Below, piece by piece: positions 13,895 to 22,460 of a stretch of DNA of 25,131 nt. Both the position numbers and the translations under genes were made by a program. The DNA comes from an uncultured Clostridia bacterium (GTDB lineage: Bacteria; Bacillota_A; Clostridia; TANB77; CAG-508), in NCBI GenBank assembly GCA_947628465.1, contig CANQZZ010000009.1:1-25131 (forward strand), read 5' to 3'. Below the pieces are notes generated by a model that saw nothing but the letters and a program-made list of their open reading frames with translations, did no database searches and had not been told where the DNA came from. Within the stretch, counting starts at the first letter, position 1, and the number at the start of each line of letters is the position of its first letter.

Positions 13895-14986
13895 TTAAGA
13901 CTTCTGAACAGGAGTTACATTTATTGTAGTTGCTGCACCAGTAAATGTACCAGTTACTTTACCAGCTGTTCCAGTAAAGGTTGCTGTGGCTGAAGGTTTA
14001 GTTACAGTAGCAACAACATCTGCTGTTGTTGGAGTTACTGCAACTTTACCCGCAGGAGTAAATGCATCGACAGTAATTGTACCTTCTGGAGTACCGGTAA
14101 ATGTACCTGTAGCTGCTTTTCCGACAAATGTTGCTGTAGGAGCTTTTGCACTACCTGAGAATGTGGCGGTTACTGTGGGGGTGGCGGCTATTCCTGCGAA
14201 GGTTGCTTTTGCAGTAGGTGTGCTTGCTGTGCCATTAAATACGGGGGCGGCTACTATACCAGCTACTGAAATATCTCCAAGGGTAAGCGTCTCTGCATCA
14301 TAGATTGCATAGGTGGTTGCCGAAACTGGGGTACCTGTAAATAAGGGAGCTGCAATAGTACCCTTTGGAGTATATTCATCTACCGTTACACTAACTGTAC
14401 CGGCAGGAGTGTACTCACTAACCTCAACTTCAATATCACCTTCGGGAGTATAACTATCTACGGTTACTATTCCAGTAGGTGTAATGGAAACATTTCCGCT
14501 TAATTCTTCACCTACAAAGGTTGCTGTAGGAGTTACTTCTGTACCTTTAAAGGCTGCTGCTGCACCAGTTAATACTGCTTTTTCGGTAGTAGTAATATCA
14601 CCAACGGTTACTTCAACATCACCTTCTGGAGTAAAGTTGCTAATAGAAATATTACCTTTAGGAGTATATGAAGCTGTACCTGTATCTGCATAAGCGAACT
14701 GTCCCAAAGAAGCTGTATCGCCAAATTGATACCAACAATTTTCTTCTTTATCAGCTTTTGGCCCATAAACAAACTCTACCTGATTATAAACTACAACATC
14801 TCCAACTTTCGGTGTTTTTTCACTGCCGCCGATAGTTGGTTGTTCATTACCACCATCTGTAATTTCTGTGCTACTAACACCTAAGAAATTCATAGGTGAA
14901 CTAATATTTGATATTACTTGTCTTGCTACTGCGTCTTTAATCTCATATGTAGTTGTACCAATTTTAATCTTGCTAATATCTGCCAT
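13895..14986 (-). CDS. Repeat-rich virion structural protein (FTPxG repeats)
   Basis: About 363 aa. Two starts are possible: ATG 14998 (overlapping the previous stop as ATGA) and ATG 14986 (MADISKIKIGTTTYEIKDAV). GGGGAGA lies only 1 nt from the first and 13 nt from the second. I prefer the second because its N-terminus resembles other fibre proteins here. From about residue 110 on the protein is made of short repeats: (Y/F)TP(E/A/K)G-x-(I/V)-x-V, as in YTPEGDIEVEVSE and YTPAGTVSVTVDE, and an (A)TFxGxAxxPT motif. These look like stacked beta-strands of a virion decoration or fibre shaft. No enzyme motif is seen. It is followed by a hairpin terminator. Confidence 0.75.
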   Translation of the reverse strand: MADISKIKIGTTTYEIKDAVARQVISNISSPMNFLGVSSTEITDGGNEQPTIGGSEKTPKVGDVVVYNQVEFVYGPKADKEENCWYQFGDTASLGQFAYADTGTASYTPKGNISISNFTPEGDVEVTVGDITTTEKAVLTGAAAAFKGTEVTPTATFVGEELSGNVSITPTGIVTVDSYTPEGDIEVEVSEYTPAGTVSVTVDEYTPKGTIAAPLFTGTPVSATTYAIYDAETLTLGDISVAGIVAAPVFNGTASTPTAKATFAGIAATPTVTATFSGSAKAPTATFVGKAATGTFTGTPEGTITVDAFTPAGKVAVTPTTADVVATVTKPSATATFTGTAGKVTGTFTGAATTINVTPVQKS

Positions 14987-14994
14987 CTTAAATT

Positions 14995-15471
14995 TCATTC
15001 TCCCCGTCTGATAGAAATTTCTAATGTTTCTTCTTGAACAATCTGTGAATTGATAGTTACTACTGGTAGCTTAACATTTTGATTCTCTGCTTCCGTAACA
15101 TATCCACTTTCATTTATCGTTAACTTTGGTATTACAATATTATCTCCCATATTCGGGGAGAGGTTTTGATTCTCCCCGAATATGCCACCCTCTACTGCTG
15201 GAGGTGTAGAAGATAATAAGACTTCATAACTTGTACCGTCTTTTGTATACCAAAGAGATTTCTTGTCAGATTCTTGTAATACAAAAAGGGAATTTGGAGA
15301 GCTCCTCTGAGGTAGTTCTTCTCCACTTAACACAGGCCTTGTATACTCAGTTTCTCCTATGAAAAATCTTTGAGTATCACTTGCAAAGTACAAGGCGTCA
15401 ATATTCTTACTTTTAGAAAAATCATACGCACTTTGCAACCCCATGTAAAATTCTATACGGGAGTTTGCCAT
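14995..15471 (-). CDS. Short fibre/baseplate protein with QSAYD module
   Basis: 158 aa, ATG with AAGGGAGGAACAGTAG upstream. The N-terminus RIEFYMGLQSAYDFSKSKN followed by ALYFASDTQRFFIGETEY is clearly related to the start of the 514-aa protein at 18639 (RFGNQSAYDALKGTGYDSN, LYFIEDTQRLYKGEKL). The repeated unit is QSAYD-x(n)-LYF-x-x-DTQR-x-(Y/F)-x-GE. The rest is a short beta-rich tail (SLFVLQESDKKSLWYTKDG, KLPVVTINSQIVQEETLEIS). It looks like a truncated copy or short partner of the longer protein, perhaps occupying the same attachment site. The stop overlaps the next gene's alternative ATG. The role is inferred from sequence likeness and position. Confidence 0.75.
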   Translation of the reverse strand: MANSRIEFYMGLQSAYDFSKSKNIDALYFASDTQRFFIGETEYTRPVLSGEELPQRSSPNSLFVLQESDKKSLWYTKDGTSYEVLLSSTPPAVEGGIFGENQNLSPNMGDNIVIPKLTINESGYVTEAENQNVKLPVVTINSQIVQEETLEISIRRGE

Positions 15472-15491
15472 CTACTGTTCCTCCCTTAGTC

Positions 15492-17075
15492 TTAAATTGA
15501 TTTCCAGGTCACTAAATCAACTGCTGCTGCTTCTGTTGCTACTGTATTCTCACTAGCTTCTTCCGCAATTGTTGCTCCGCCTAACTTCTTTCCTGACCTT
15601 TGAATGGAGCCATCTGCAAGAGAAGTAATTATCTCATCAGCGTTACCTTCATCTAACTTATCAAGTTTCTTATCAAGGGCAGTCTTAATCTCGCCTTCTG
15701 ATAATGCTTGACTAATAGCGGTTGTAATTGCATCCCCAACAGCTTCTTCAACAGTTTTAGCAACTAACCTGCCTTCTGCACCAGTTGTTACAAGACTGCC
15801 TTCTGCAGTAGAAGTAATATTCAGTGTTGCTGAAATCTTTCCACCTTCTACTACAATGGTGATAGAATCTCCTTCTTTGCTACCGGATGTATAAGTATCA
15901 ACTAACTTACTAACATCTACAACAAGAGGATCAGTTTCACCATCAATGGTAAAGATAATAACTGCTTTGCCCTCTAATTCTGGGCTTACGTTATTGTGCT
16001 GCTCAGGATCATAAGATTCTTCGTAAACTGCGGATTTAAGGAACTTATCCTTAAGCATTTCTGTAAAGTCTACTTCAACCGGCTCGCTACCATAAACCTG
16101 AATAGTTAATTTAGAATTACTATATTTAGGAGTATGTGCTACACCGGTTAATTCAACTTCTGTGCTTTCAATATCCTGTTCACCCTGATGAATTGTTGTC
16201 TTAATCTTACCACCGGTGAAAGTATTTGTAATTGTAGAAATCGTGCTGCCAGAGGTTGCTTTTTCAATCTCTTCTGATAACTTTTCTTTAACAACCTTTA
16301 ATGTTACTAACTTGCCCTCATCGGTTGTTTCTGCCCAATGGGTACCATCTGTAACATAGCCAGGAGATAAAGTTACAAGTTTCTCAGCAGAGGTATCAAG
16401 AATCTTAATAGCAAATGTATCTTTTGCTACATAGATTACACCAGGAACTGCATTACCTGCTTCTGGAATAGTTTTCTCTGTATCAATAAGTTTAACTCCA
16501 CTTGTAACATCTACATTACCTTTGTAAATCTTACCAGCGTCTGTAAGTACATACAATGTATTAGTATCTTTTTGACCCAATGTTTTGAATGCACTATAAG
16601 TTGTTGCACTAAAGTTAATCTTATCACCAGAAGCCCAGGTTACATCGGAATTTACTTTTGACCAGTTTTCTAATGAACTTGCAGGTAATGCGGTTAGAAT
16701 GTAAATACCAGCATCTTCACCAGTTTTTACAAATGCCTGTTCACCTACTTTGGCTTCTTCAATCTGCGTTAATTCTTCCTTTGTTTCTACAACGTGAGTA
16801 GTACCACTACCGCCAGCACCTATTTCTTTTAGTGATTTATCACCTTGAATTAAATATGTCTTACAAGTTTCGCCATCAAAGACATAAACTTGCATACCAA
16901 GATAGTAAGGTGAATCGGTGGAACCGAACTCAACTGCTTGTTTAGCGGCAGCTTCGGCTTCTTCATAGCTACCAAACCACTGATAAACATCTAACGGGAA
17001 GGCAGCATCTCGACTAAATGCGTTAGACCAGCCTAATTTACTTTTGATACTTGAAATTTCAAACTTATTAGCCAT
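15492..17075 (-). CDS. Tail fibre/baseplate-associated protein, 527 aa
   Basis: ATG preceded by AAGGGGAGGAATTATAG. The N-terminal part (KFEISSIKSKLGWSNAFSRD, YQWFGSYEEAEAAAKQAVEF) is followed by a series of short beta modules of the type GEQAFVKTGEDAGIYIL, TNTLYVLTDAGKIYKG and PGVIYVAKDTFAIKIL. Similar Tyr-Val-x(n)-Tyr modules occur in the neighbouring proteins. Then comes a region shared in style with the 514-aa protein (TFTGGKIKTTIHQGEQDI, DKFLKSAVYEESY, AVIIFTIDGETDPLVVDVSKL). The C-terminus ends VDLVTWKSI, matching the Trp-ending tails of the 505- and 819-aa proteins. No enzyme motif. Probably a virion fibre or its connector; receptor unknown. Confidence 0.75.
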   Translation of the reverse strand: MANKFEISSIKSKLGWSNAFSRDAAFPLDVYQWFGSYEEAEAAAKQAVEFGSTDSPYYLGMQVYVFDGETCKTYLIQGDKSLKEIGAGGSGTTHVVETKEELTQIEEAKVGEQAFVKTGEDAGIYILTALPASSLENWSKVNSDVTWASGDKINFSATTYSAFKTLGQKDTNTLYVLTDAGKIYKGNVDVTSGVKLIDTEKTIPEAGNAVPGVIYVAKDTFAIKILDTSAEKLVTLSPGYVTDGTHWAETTDEGKLVTLKVVKEKLSEEIEKATSGSTISTITNTFTGGKIKTTIHQGEQDIESTEVELTGVAHTPKYSNSKLTIQVYGSEPVEVDFTEMLKDKFLKSAVYEESYDPEQHNNVSPELEGKAVIIFTIDGETDPLVVDVSKLVDTYTSGSKEGDSITIVVEGGKISATLNITSTAEGSLVTTGAEGRLVAKTVEEAVGDAITTAISQALSEGEIKTALDKKLDKLDEGNADEIITSLADGSIQRSGKKLGGATIAEEASENTVATEAAAVDLVTWKSI

Positions 17076-17094
17076 CTATAATTCCTCCCCTTAC

Positions 17095-18639
17095 TTAAAT
17101 TGTGACATTATAAGTGGTTGCATTTTCTTGCGGTTTAGCGAGGTCTTTTACATAGACTTTATACGCTTTTGGATTTTCACCCGCCGCGTCGTTTACCTGT
17201 ACGGTTGATAGAACAAAAGAATCTTTAATTGAAGAATTAAACTGTTCTACGGATGTTACATCTGTAACTGCTCGTAATGTATCAGGATAAGCAAAAACAA
17301 CTCTTAATGTATTTACAGGAATTGTAATAGCAAACTTTGTTCCATTACTGCCGCCAGAAGTTGATTTAGTTAAACTTCTAACAAGTGTTTCATCAATAGC
17401 ATCATCTTTTGTTGTCTTTGTACCATAGAAATAAGGATAGTAGGGAGTAAATGTAAAGTTATTACTTGTTACATTACCTGCTGTAATATGCCCATCTGGA
17501 TATGGTTCACCAAGGTTATCATCCTTTATGGTGCCTTCCGTATAAGTTGCAACGGCAGTATAAGTTACCGCCTTGCTTAACTTAAATCCTTCTTCCTCAG
17601 TATAATCTGCTGGTGTGGAGGATGAAGCACCTCCTACATTAGTCCCATCTTTCTTAAATTGAATGGAAGTTAGATTACCAGCATCGTTCTTTGTAAATGT
17701 TGCGCGAATTTTTGGATTGATAGTTGTACCGTATTCTACATTACCTGAACCAGTACCAGAATTATTTGCTACAACCAAAGTAGGCTTGGTATATGTTGGA
17801 GGAATTTGTTTTGCAAGAAGTTTCTTTATAACTTGTTCTACCGAAGTTCCTGCTATGATTGTATCACCGGTTTTGTAACCGCCCAAAGTACCATTATCTC
17901 CAAGCTGTACTTCTATTTCCTCTTTTGTCTTTACTGTTGTTGCGTCTGCAACAAGTTGCGCAAGGTCAATGGTAAATTTATCACCATTGGTCATTTCCAA
18001 AGTTAATGTTTTACCATCTTCTGAAAGTTCAGCGGATTGTAAAAACTTTTCTTTGTCAAGGTCGATTACAATTTCGTCACCGTCTTCATAACCTGTACCA
18101 TCTGCATTCTTCTTCTTTACGGTGAAATGTAAACCAATCTTTGTTTCTTCTTGTTGTGAAGAATCTCCGGTTTTTACATCAACAATAATCTTGTCAACGA
18201 GCGTTGCTTTTACCGCTTCTGTCAGCTTGGTTTCAACACCGTCAACATAATTCTTAACTGCACCTTCTGTAGGAATCTTCGTGTCTGTATCGGATAATTC
18301 TCCGTCAGAGGATTTTGCTAATACAGAATCACTAAATGCTCCTACATCAGTAATTGCGCCTTCGGCTACTTTACCTCCTCCGGCTTGTACTAAACTAGAT
18401 TCTCCTTTTACATAAAAGGAAACATCGTCACCGTTTTTTACAACATAGATTCTATCTTCAACTGCATTTGAAAAGTCTGGCACACTATCAGTAAAGATAG
18501 CTTGTTCAGACATCAGTTTTTCGCCTTTATAAAGTCTTTGAGTATCTTCTATAAAGTACAAACTATTAGAATCATACCCAGTACCTTTTAGAGCGTCATA
18601 TGCAGATTGGTTACCAAATCTAAAGGTTACTGTTGCCAC
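17095..18639 (-). CDS. Tail fibre/baseplate protein, 514 aa, QSAYD module plus Ig-like domains
   Basis: Starts at GTG 18639 after AGGAGGTATTTTATA. Residues 1-45 form the QSAYD...EDTQRLYKGE module shared with the 158-aa protein. A middle part (DKIIVDVKTGDSSQQEETKI, DKEKFLQSAELSEDGKTLTL) parallels the 527-aa protein. The C-terminal half looks like one or two Ig-like beta-sandwiches: PPTYTKPTLVVANNSGTGSG, TSIQFKKDGTNVG, then FTPYYPYFYGTKTTKDDAI and TLRVVFAYPDTLRAVTDV. The YYPYFYG segment is, as I recall, typical of structural proteins of gut phages. Role: virion fibre or baseplate component. The Ig-like call is from pattern only. Confidence 0.75.
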   Translation of the reverse strand: MATVTFRFGNQSAYDALKGTGYDSNSLYFIEDTQRLYKGEKLMSEQAIFTDSVPDFSNAVEDRIYVVKNGDDVSFYVKGESSLVQAGGGKVAEGAITDVGAFSDSVLAKSSDGELSDTDTKIPTEGAVKNYVDGVETKLTEAVKATLVDKIIVDVKTGDSSQQEETKIGLHFTVKKKNADGTGYEDGDEIVIDLDKEKFLQSAELSEDGKTLTLEMTNGDKFTIDLAQLVADATTVKTKEEIEVQLGDNGTLGGYKTGDTIIAGTSVEQVIKKLLAKQIPPTYTKPTLVVANNSGTGSGNVEYGTTINPKIRATFTKNDAGNLTSIQFKKDGTNVGGASSSTPADYTEEEGFKLSKAVTYTAVATYTEGTIKDDNLGEPYPDGHITAGNVTSNNFTFTPYYPYFYGTKTTKDDAIDETLVRSLTKSTSGGSNGTKFAITIPVNTLRVVFAYPDTLRAVTDVTSVEQFNSSIKDSFVLSTVQVNDAAGENPKAYKVYVKDLAKPQENATTYNVTI

Positions 18640-18671
18640 TATAAAATACCTCCTATACTTAATATACCTCT

Positions 18672-21131
18672 TTACAGGTCACTCCATGTAATAGGAACTG
18701 GCGGAGCAGACAATACACCATTCCCGTCTATTGATAAGCCTTCCCCCACCTTTACACCACCAAGATCATTCTCAGAAGCTACAGGAAGAACATAATCGGT
18801 TATGTGAAAAGTTAAAGAATCCCATTGCGATATATTTGTTTGATCAGATGGATTACTGAAATTTATGTTTTTATAAAAAATTTCAAAATTTTGATTGCCA
18901 TTATTAACAGCAAATATTTGCATGCCAATATTTTCTTCAAAACTTTTAAAATTAATAAGAATACCGTTATAATTTCTACTGTAAATTGTTTTACTATTCG
19001 GATATTTAGTATTTTTTTCACTTAATTTTGATCCATTAATTCCGTATATTCCGAACTCGGTATAATCTTCTGGTGTTAAAGTGTCATTAAGTGTAGCTGT
19101 AGGTCTTCTATTAAAGCAAGAGTCATTAATATACGAGGCAGATACTGTGCTTTCACTACTAGGGTTTTCAACAATAGCTAAACTGGGAATTACATCGTTA
19201 ATAATTTTCCAAGTAGCACGTTGAAAATTATTATTTGGGGTTACTAGTTTCTGATAATGATTAACAGTTTCATTGATAGTATTAATTACATACATATTAT
19301 GAACAATAGGTGCACTTGCCCCTGCCGCACTGTCACCCTCATTTACGACAATAATCTCCCACTGTGAGTCATTAACTAGTAAAGGGTCAGAAGGAAATCC
19401 CCTTAAATCAGCACGGCCGTTCCCAGAATAGGTCAAAGTATAAATGCCATATTCATAATAATCAATATCTTCAATAGTTTCTCCAGGACTAACGACCTTA
19501 TTCGGGTGAACAACAGCGCTATTTTCAGTCCAAGCTTTTTGTGAAGGAATTTTCACTTCGCTATCGCCGATTTCCTGAACAATTTTATTATTAAACTCCG
19601 CTGAAGAAGCTGGGACATAACCAAGAGCACTTTCTATGTTATCAGCTGTGACACTTATCTTGCCATCATCAACACTAATATTATCCCCTATACTAACTAA
19701 ACCAACAGAGTCTTTTGTTGCTTTTGTAACACTGATTGTTGAATCTTGTAAGGTTATGTTTTCTCCAACTTGAACTACGCCTGGAGATGAATTAGTAGCT
19801 ATAGGAACACTTATTGTTCCTTCTTCTATTGTTACATTACTTCCAGCTTTAACTACACCAAATACATCTGTTGAAGCTAATGGAGAAGAAATCTTCCCTT
19901 CTTCAACGTTAATATTATCACCGATTGATACTACACCTAAAGTATCTTTTGTCGCATTCTTTATCCTTATTGTTCCGTCTTCTGCAACTTCAAAACCTTC
20001 ACTTGTTTTAACGTCTATAGTACCTGAATTATTTGTTATTGTTTTCCCTGTTTTTAATACACCAAAAGTATCTGAAGTTCCTACAGGTACGCCGATCTTA
20101 CCATCTTGCCCAGTTACTATATTTTCTCCGGTATTTACATCAATAGTTCCTTGGTTGTTTATAATAGTCTTACCATTTTTAATAACACCAAGTATTGTGT
20201 CGGTTGCAACGGGAACACTGACTAATCCGTTGTTTACATTTATGTTATCGCCTATCTGTACTAGACCTTTAACATCTTTACTTGCATTTAGTAATTCCTG
20301 TTGAGAAGAATAGAAATACCAATCTCCCGTATGCTCACCAGGTTTAGCCGGATCAGTTTCAAGGAATATCCAAAGTTCAGGATATTGAGGGTCTGTAGGC
20401 TGCTTATCAGAAATCGTTACAGTTACAATGTCACCATTTCTGGGTTCCCTTTTTGCCGGAGAATTTGTTTCTACAAACTGTGTTAACAAAGGTTTCAACT
20501 TTACATTGTTATTAGCTAAATCAAATTCTTCTGATGTTACAGATAGATTTCCTATCCACTGGTTTAATTGCTTTACTCTTTCGAGTTCAGTATCTAAATG
20601 CTGTTTGTTTACCAGGTCTTGCGGCTCTGTTGGAGACGCTTCTGTTTGCGCTCTTCCATCTTGAAGAATAGTAAATATATTTTTTCTATCTTCTTTACTT
20701 TCTCCCCAACCAACTGCAAATACCGCATCAGGATTAGGAGTGCCAAACTTACCAATAACAAACTGATGGCCACTTTCTGCACTATTGTTTTCACCAAAAG
20801 CGGAGGAATATTCTCCGTTTGCAGTATTGTTTAAATAATCACTAAATACTTCTCCTTTACCACCATTTAACTTGGCTGACCAACCAGCATTATTCTCTAT
20901 AATTTTCTTTAGTGTGCCGTTGTTTAAGTACTCAACTGTTGTTTTTCCTATCCAACTTCCGTAAGATTGAATCAAAGCGTTCAAATTATTCATGTTAAAC
21001 GCATTCAACCTTGTTTGATTATTTACCCAGTTCATAAACTGCTTATCTGTAAATAACTCTGAATCAAAAACAGCTGAAGTATCTATTTCACTATCATCTA
21101 AGAGGTCTTGATAAATAGGTTCATCTGCCAT
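18672..21131 (-). CDS. Large tail fibre protein with tandem beta repeats, 819 aa
   Basis: ATG after AAAGAGGTGATAG. The helical N-terminus (FTDKQFMNWVNNQTRLNAFN) likely attaches to the baseplate. Residues about 105-150 (YSSAFGENNSAESGHQFVIG, DAVFAVGWG) resemble trimeric-adhesin head motifs, followed by DLVNKQHLDTEL. Residues about 290-500 hold at least seven tandem repeats of about 30 residues of the form (D)GxIxVPxATxxxxGVVxxGxNI, a trimeric beta shaft. The C-terminal 300 residues contain two similar knob-like domains, each starting (Y)x-E-(Y/F)GIY (YYEYGIYTLTYSGNGRADL; DYTEFGIYGINGSKL). It ends VPITWSDL. Likely the main receptor-binding fibre. Domain names are by pattern. Confidence 0.8.
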   Translation of the reverse strand: MADEPIYQDLLDDSEIDTSAVFDSELFTDKQFMNWVNNQTRLNAFNMNNLNALIQSYGSWIGKTTVEYLNNGTLKKIIENNAGWSAKLNGGKGEVFSDYLNNTANGEYSSAFGENNSAESGHQFVIGKFGTPNPDAVFAVGWGESKEDRKNIFTILQDGRAQTEASPTEPQDLVNKQHLDTELERVKQLNQWIGNLSVTSEEFDLANNNVKLKPLLTQFVETNSPAKREPRNGDIVTVTISDKQPTDPQYPELWIFLETDPAKPGEHTGDWYFYSSQQELLNASKDVKGLVQIGDNINVNNGLVSVPVATDTILGVIKNGKTIINNQGTIDVNTGENIVTGQDGKIGVPVGTSDTFGVLKTGKTITNNSGTIDVKTSEGFEVAEDGTIRIKNATKDTLGVVSIGDNINVEEGKISSPLASTDVFGVVKAGSNVTIEEGTISVPIATNSSPGVVQVGENITLQDSTISVTKATKDSVGLVSIGDNISVDDGKISVTADNIESALGYVPASSAEFNNKIVQEIGDSEVKIPSQKAWTENSAVVHPNKVVSPGETIEDIDYYEYGIYTLTYSGNGRADLRGFPSDPLLVNDSQWEIIVVNEGDSAAGASAPIVHNMYVINTINETVNHYQKLVTPNNNFQRATWKIINDVIPSLAIVENPSSESTVSASYINDSCFNRRPTATLNDTLTPEDYTEFGIYGINGSKLSEKNTKYPNSKTIYSRNYNGILINFKSFEENIGMQIFAVNNGNQNFEIFYKNINFSNPSDQTNISQWDSLTFHITDYVLPVASENDLGGVKVGEGLSIDGNGVLSAPPVPITWSDL

Positions 21132-21148
21132 TTTACTCTATCACCTCT

Positions 21149-21592
21149 TTATAATGGAATCCAACTTGAAGCATTATCTTCATCCATGCCAATTTCGTAA
21201 GTTACAAAATTATCCTCGGAAACGTGTTTACTTGTTCCTTCAATAAAGAATTCTTTCATCGGGAGTATTGTTTTAATCTTTGTTTTCATCCCACTTTTGT
21301 AGGATAATTTAATCATGATAAAATACTTTCCAACTAAAACAAATTCAGTATCTTCTGGTTCAAGAACAAATAAGTAATTCCCATTCTCATCTTTTTCTGA
21401 GTTAGTTGTAACTACTTTTCTAATTAAAGCATTTTCAAAACTTTGATGCGGTTGAATTATCCCAACATAGATTTTATCATCATCTTTTAATACAAACTCT
21501 TCTTCACCATCATCTGGAACAATCCTCAGAGGTAATTCAAATGTATCTCCACGATTCATTACAAAATAGGTTTCCTCAAAATCGCAATACAA
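21149..21592 (-). CDS. Small virion protein, baseplate-upper-protein-like N-terminal domain
   Basis: 147 aa starting at TTG 21592, placed 7 nt after GGAGGTGGA. The previous gene's TAG ends two bases before, so the two genes are tightly coupled. FVMNRGDTFELPLRIVPDDG, then DKIYVGIIQPHQSFENALI and KYFIMIKLSYKSGMKTKI, resemble small beta-sandwich domains that open BppU-type baseplate upper proteins and their kin (RGDT-x-x-L motif then paired strands). It contains no catalytic motif. Its position before the fibre genes suggests a baseplate-to-fibre adaptor. The BppU likeness is tentative. Confidence 0.7.
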   Translation of the reverse strand: MYCDFEETYFVMNRGDTFELPLRIVPDDGEEEFVLKDDDKIYVGIIQPHQSFENALIRKVVTTNSEKDENGNYLFVLEPEDTEFVLVGKYFIMIKLSYKSGMKTKIKTILPMKEFFIEGTSKHVSEDNFVTYEIGMDEDNASSWIPL

Positions 21593-21593
21593 T

Positions 21594-22373
21594 CTATTCC
21601 ACCTCCGTTATTCCGTGCCATTCAAAATCAGTTTCAATAGGTCCTTCAATAGGATACCATTCATAGTTACATTCTTCTCCATGAATAGTTTTAATATCTG
21701 CATAGTAGTTACTTGTTTTTATATAGTCTGCTATCCTATCTATATTTCCAAGAATCGAAACTTCATATTCATCAACAAAATAAGAATGACTATCGCTATC
21801 AACAACAAATAAATCTATGAAATACTGTCCTTGTTTAAGTTCTGGAGTTTCTTCGTCATTTATAGGAATTTCAACTGTACTATCATCTGTGCTAAACTCA
21901 TACATTACTTCTCTTCTAAAGTTTAGAATTGAAATTTCGAATGAACCATCTTTCATAAATGGAGATAATTCAACTTCTTCTCCACCACTCTGTAAGCACT
22001 CAAATAAATTATCTTTGGTCCATTCAAAAACATTGTTTCCATCAGGAGTTTTATTGATTGCAGTTAAAGTCCATGAAATATAATCTATAACATTGTAACA
22101 CTTTAGGCCAACCTTTCCCATGGTTGATGAAATTGGTTTTTCTCCGCTTTCATAAAAGATAATTGAACCTTTTGGAACTCTTACTTTCATCTTTGCGTTT
22201 ATTTTCAGGTCAAAGTGTTCTCCCTCAACCCATAGAAATCTATCAATATTTCCTTGACTATTTCTAGTGTATAGGGGAGTTTTGAAATTGGTTAGTATTC
22301 CTCTTGAAATAGAGGGTGGAGTTAGATTATATGCAGTATATGAATCATTACCATAGTTATCAAACATACCCAT
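21594..22373 (-). CDS. Unknown virion protein, 259 aa
   Basis: ATG with AAGAAAGGAGTTTTGTAAT upstream; a second ATG two codons later is also possible. The protein is acidic and beta-rich. Recognisable parts are LTPPSISRGILTNFKTPLY, MKVRVPKGSIIFYESGEKPI and GQYFIDLFVVDSDSHSYFVD. It lacks signal, membrane or enzyme motifs. The gene is the first after a terminator hairpin and is coupled to the 147-aa gene, so they likely act together in the baseplate or fibre base. I do not recognise the family. Confidence 0.7.
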   Translation of the reverse strand: MGMFDNYGNDSYTAYNLTPPSISRGILTNFKTPLYTRNSQGNIDRFLWVEGEHFDLKINAKMKVRVPKGSIIFYESGEKPISSTMGKVGLKCYNVIDYISWTLTAINKTPDGNNVFEWTKDNLFECLQSGGEEVELSPFMKDGSFEISILNFRREVMYEFSTDDSTVEIPINDEETPELKQGQYFIDLFVVDSDSHSYFVDEYEVSILGNIDRIADYIKTSNYYADIKTIHGEECNYEWYPIEGPIETDFEWHGITEVE

Positions 22374-22389
22374 ATTACAAAACTCCTTT

Positions 22390-22412
22390 CTTATCTATAT
22401 GATTATATACAA
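22390..22412 (-). promoter_or_regulatory. Candidate promoter -10 region before the fibre/baseplate block
   Basis: Minus-strand TTGTATATAATCATATAG contains TATAAT about 25-35 nt before the ATG at 22373 and directly after a terminator hairpin, where a new promoter would be needed. No clear -35 can be separated from the hairpin. Confidence 0.35.
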
Positions 22413-22438
22413 TAAAAGGGAATCAAAAGATTCCCTTA
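22411..22438 (-). terminator. Rho-independent terminator after the 287-aa gene
   Basis: Perfect 7-bp stem GGGAATC-TTTT-GATTCCC at 22435-22418 followed by TTTTATT on the minus strand. It lies about 25 nt after the stop of the gene ending at 22461. Confidence 0.8.
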
Positions 22439-22460
22439 ACCATCAACTTATTTATAAAGA

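Noticed and set aside
13986..14303. 105-aa plus-strand ORF, Val/Ala/Pro-rich
   Set aside because: Mirror image of the FTPxG repeat gene, whose repeats produce long open frames on the other strand.
22448..22455. T4-like late promoter TATAAATA
   Set aside because: It lies just upstream of a strong terminator, so a transcript would stop at once. Chance is likely in AT-rich DNA.
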